Assembly: GCA_031278135.1 (NCBI GenBank)
Contig: JAITKY010000105.1
Location: 1-7,293, forward strand
Origin: Prevotellaceae bacterium
Lineage (GTDB): Bacteria; Bacteroidota; Bacteroidia; Bacteroidales; UBA932
DNA: 7,293 bases
Reading direction: 5' to 3'
Shown here: piece by piece, positions 6,112 to 7,293 of the stretch
How positions within the stretch are numbered: the stretch's first letter is position 1
Layout of the letters: each line of letters starts with the position of its first letter
Made by a program: the position numbers and the translations under genes
The notes under the pieces: generated by a model
The model's input: only the letters and a program-made list of their open reading frames with translations
The model's database searches: none
What the model was told of the DNA's origin: nothing

Positions 6112-7164
6112 TTAATCAACGATTAACATTGCGTCGCCATAAGCTCCGAACTTGTATCTATCTTTTACGGCAGTGCTGTACGCATTCATCACGTTGTGAT
6201 ATCCGCCGAACGAAGCCGTCGCCATCAACATGGTGGACAACGGTTGATGAAAATTCGTCACAAGTGCATCAGGTACAACACATTCGTATGGAGGAAAAAT
6301 AAATTTGTTCGTCCATCCTTCGTACGATTTCAGATATCCCTGCGTTGTGTACGAACTCTCTATAGCACGCAATACCGTCGTCCCAACAGCGCAGATTTTT
6401 TTACCCATGTCCTTGGCGCTATTCACAATGAGTTCCGCTTCTTCGGGAATAATGATTTGTTCGGAATCCATTTTGTGTTTGCTCAAATCTTCAACATCGA
6501 TTTCCCTGAAACTTCCCAACCCAAAATGAACGGTAACTTCAGCAATGTCAATACCTTTGATTTCACATTTTTTCAACAGTTCTCTGCTGAAATGCAGACC
6601 GGCAAACGGAGCGGCAACAGCGCCTTCATGTTTTGCGAAGATCGTCTGATAACGGTCTTCGTCGATCGATTCCACTTTTTTACGTACCCAGCGAGGCAAA
6701 GGCGTTTCGCCAAGTTTGAACAGTGCAGACTTAAATTCGTTATGATTCCCTTCGAAAAGAAAACGCAGAGTGCGTCCTCTCGATGTCGTATTGTCAATAA
6801 CCTCAGCTACTAACGAATCGTTATCTCCAAAATAGAGTTTATTTCCTATTCTGATTTTTCTTGCAGGATCAACCAAAACGTCCCACAGACGTTGATCTCT
6901 GTTCAACTCTCTCAAAAGAAAGACCTCAATCTCGGCACCGGTCTTTTCCTTATTCCCATACAATCGTGCAGGAAAAACTTTGGTGTTGTTTAATACCAGA
7001 ACATCTTTTTCATTAAAAAAATGAATCATGTCCTTAAAATGTCCATGTTCCAGCCTTCCCGTCTTTTTCCTAAGAACCATTAAACGAGATTCATCCCTGT
7101 TTTTAGAGGGATATTTTGCAATCAACTCCGGTGGGAGTTTAAAATCAAATTGCGATAGTTTCAT
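6112..7164 (-). CDS. queA: S-adenosylmethionine:tRNA ribosyltransferase-isomerase (QueA)
   Basis: QueA transfers and isomerises the ribose of SAM onto preQ1 at position 34 of GUN-anticodon tRNAs, forming epoxyqueuosine in the cytoplasm. At 350 residues the length is typical. Recognisable stretches run in order: [11 protein letters not shown] (58-68), [18 protein letters not shown] (96-113), ETPLPRWV (153-160), [22 protein letters not shown] (171-192), [14 protein letters not shown] (213-226), KHKMDSE (229-235), [11 protein letters not shown] (260-270), [12 protein letters not shown] (303-314) and a terminal YGDAMLIVD. The wording closely resembles Bacteroides QueA as I remember it. I chose ATG 7164 because [11 protein letters not shown] is the conserved family start; a TTG at 7266 would add 34 unrelated residues. 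It is the first gene of the right-to-left array, 19 bases before lpxH. No other queuosine gene is in the window, and no preQ1 riboswitch is apparent upstream. Confidence 0.97.
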   Translation of the reverse strand: MKLSQFDFKLPPELIAKYPSKNRDESRLMVLRKKTGRLEHGHFKDMIHFFNEKDVLVLNNTKVFPARLYGNKEKTGAEIEVFLLRELNRDQRLWDVLVDPARKIRIGNKLYFGDNDSLVAEVIDNTTSRGRTLRFLFEGNHNEFKSALFKLGETPLPRWVRKKVESIDEDRYQTIFAKHEGAVAAPFAGLHFSRELLKKCEIKGIDIAEVTVHFGLGSFREIDVEDLSKHKMDSEQIIIPEEAELIVNSAKDMGKKICAVGTTVLRAIESSYTTQGYLKSYEGWTNKFIFPPYECVVPDALVTNFHQPLSTMLMATASFGGYHNVMNAYSTAVKDRYKFGAYGDAMLIVD

Positions 7165-7293
7165 ATTTATTTTTAAAATTTTACACAAAAAAACAACTTT
7201 TATACGCAATAAAAGTGAAAATGTTTCATTTCTCGAAAAAAATCTTTTGTAAAAGAAATCGACCAAATCGTTCTTGGGGAAGTTCCAAAAAAA
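7165..7293 (-). promoter_or_regulatory. A/T-rich upstream region of queA, likely leader of the gene array
   Basis: These 129 bases contain no gene and are strongly A/T-rich with runs of A and T. As the only sizeable gap upstream of seven closely packed genes, the region is the natural place for their promoter. I could not find a clean match to the Bacteroidota consensus (TTTG, about 19 bases, TAnnTTTG), so no exact promoter is called. Directly before the queA ATG the minus strand reads AAAAATAAAT, an A-rich leader in place of a Shine-Dalgarno sequence. Confidence 0.45.
7196..7216. repeat. Perfect 8-base inverted repeat upstream of queA
   Basis: The arms ACTTTTAT (7196-7203) and ATAAAAGT (7209-7216) pair perfectly around a five-base centre. 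It lies about 32 bases before the queA start codon. It could be a weak hairpin or a protein-binding palindrome, but the A/T-rich surroundings make chance possible. Confidence 0.5.

Noticed and set aside
6196..6813. Plus-strand open frame of 205 codons opposite queA
   Set aside because: It lies wholly inside queA, whose protein is conserved throughout. The antisense translation has no recognisable domain.
7165..7266. Extension of queA to a TTG start at 7266
   Set aside because: The added 34 residues are Phe/Lys-rich and unlike any QueA N-terminus. The family start [11 protein letters not shown] begins at ATG 7164.

Overview
The window reads as a compact stretch of housekeeping genes from a Gram-negative member of the Bacteroidota, most likely Bacteroidales. 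Three things point there. The QueA protein has Bacteroidales-style wording from end to end, for example the [12 protein letters not shown] stretch and the [10 protein letters not shown]-terminus. Most start codons sit behind A/T-rich leaders with no Shine-Dalgarno sequence. An Rpn-type PD-(D/E)XK gene of the kind that is common and multicopy in that group is also present. LpxH implies lipid A and therefore an outer membrane. This assignment is inferred from protein likeness and was not tested by a search.

Layout: all seven recognisable genes are on the minus strand, so transcription runs from right to left: queA (tRNA queuosine), lpxH (lipid A), an Rpn/PD-(D/E)XK nuclease-like gene, slyD (FKBP prolyl isomerase/metallochaperone), pepE (Asp-dipeptidase), atpG (F1 ATPase gamma) and ygiQ (radical SAM). 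Gaps are only 3 to 31 bases, so a single transcript is plausible, with a promoter to the right of or within about 130 bases upstream of queA. Positions 7165-7293 are an A/T-rich leader with a small inverted repeat. Positions 1-487 hold no convincing gene. A weak bidirectional terminator-like hairpin at 411-436 lies just past the end of ygiQ.

The genes do not form one pathway. They cover tRNA modification, envelope synthesis, protein folding, peptide turnover and energy conversion, a typical mixed housekeeping operon. Three points stand out. atpG is separated from the other ATP synthase genes. The Rpn-like gene sits as a cassette between lpxH and slyD, flanked by a 12-base direct repeat. The YgiQ protein stops short of the family's usual C-terminus. 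I see no tRNA, rRNA, CRISPR array, prophage or multi-gene defence system, and no clear undescribed system. The Rpn cassette is the best lead.
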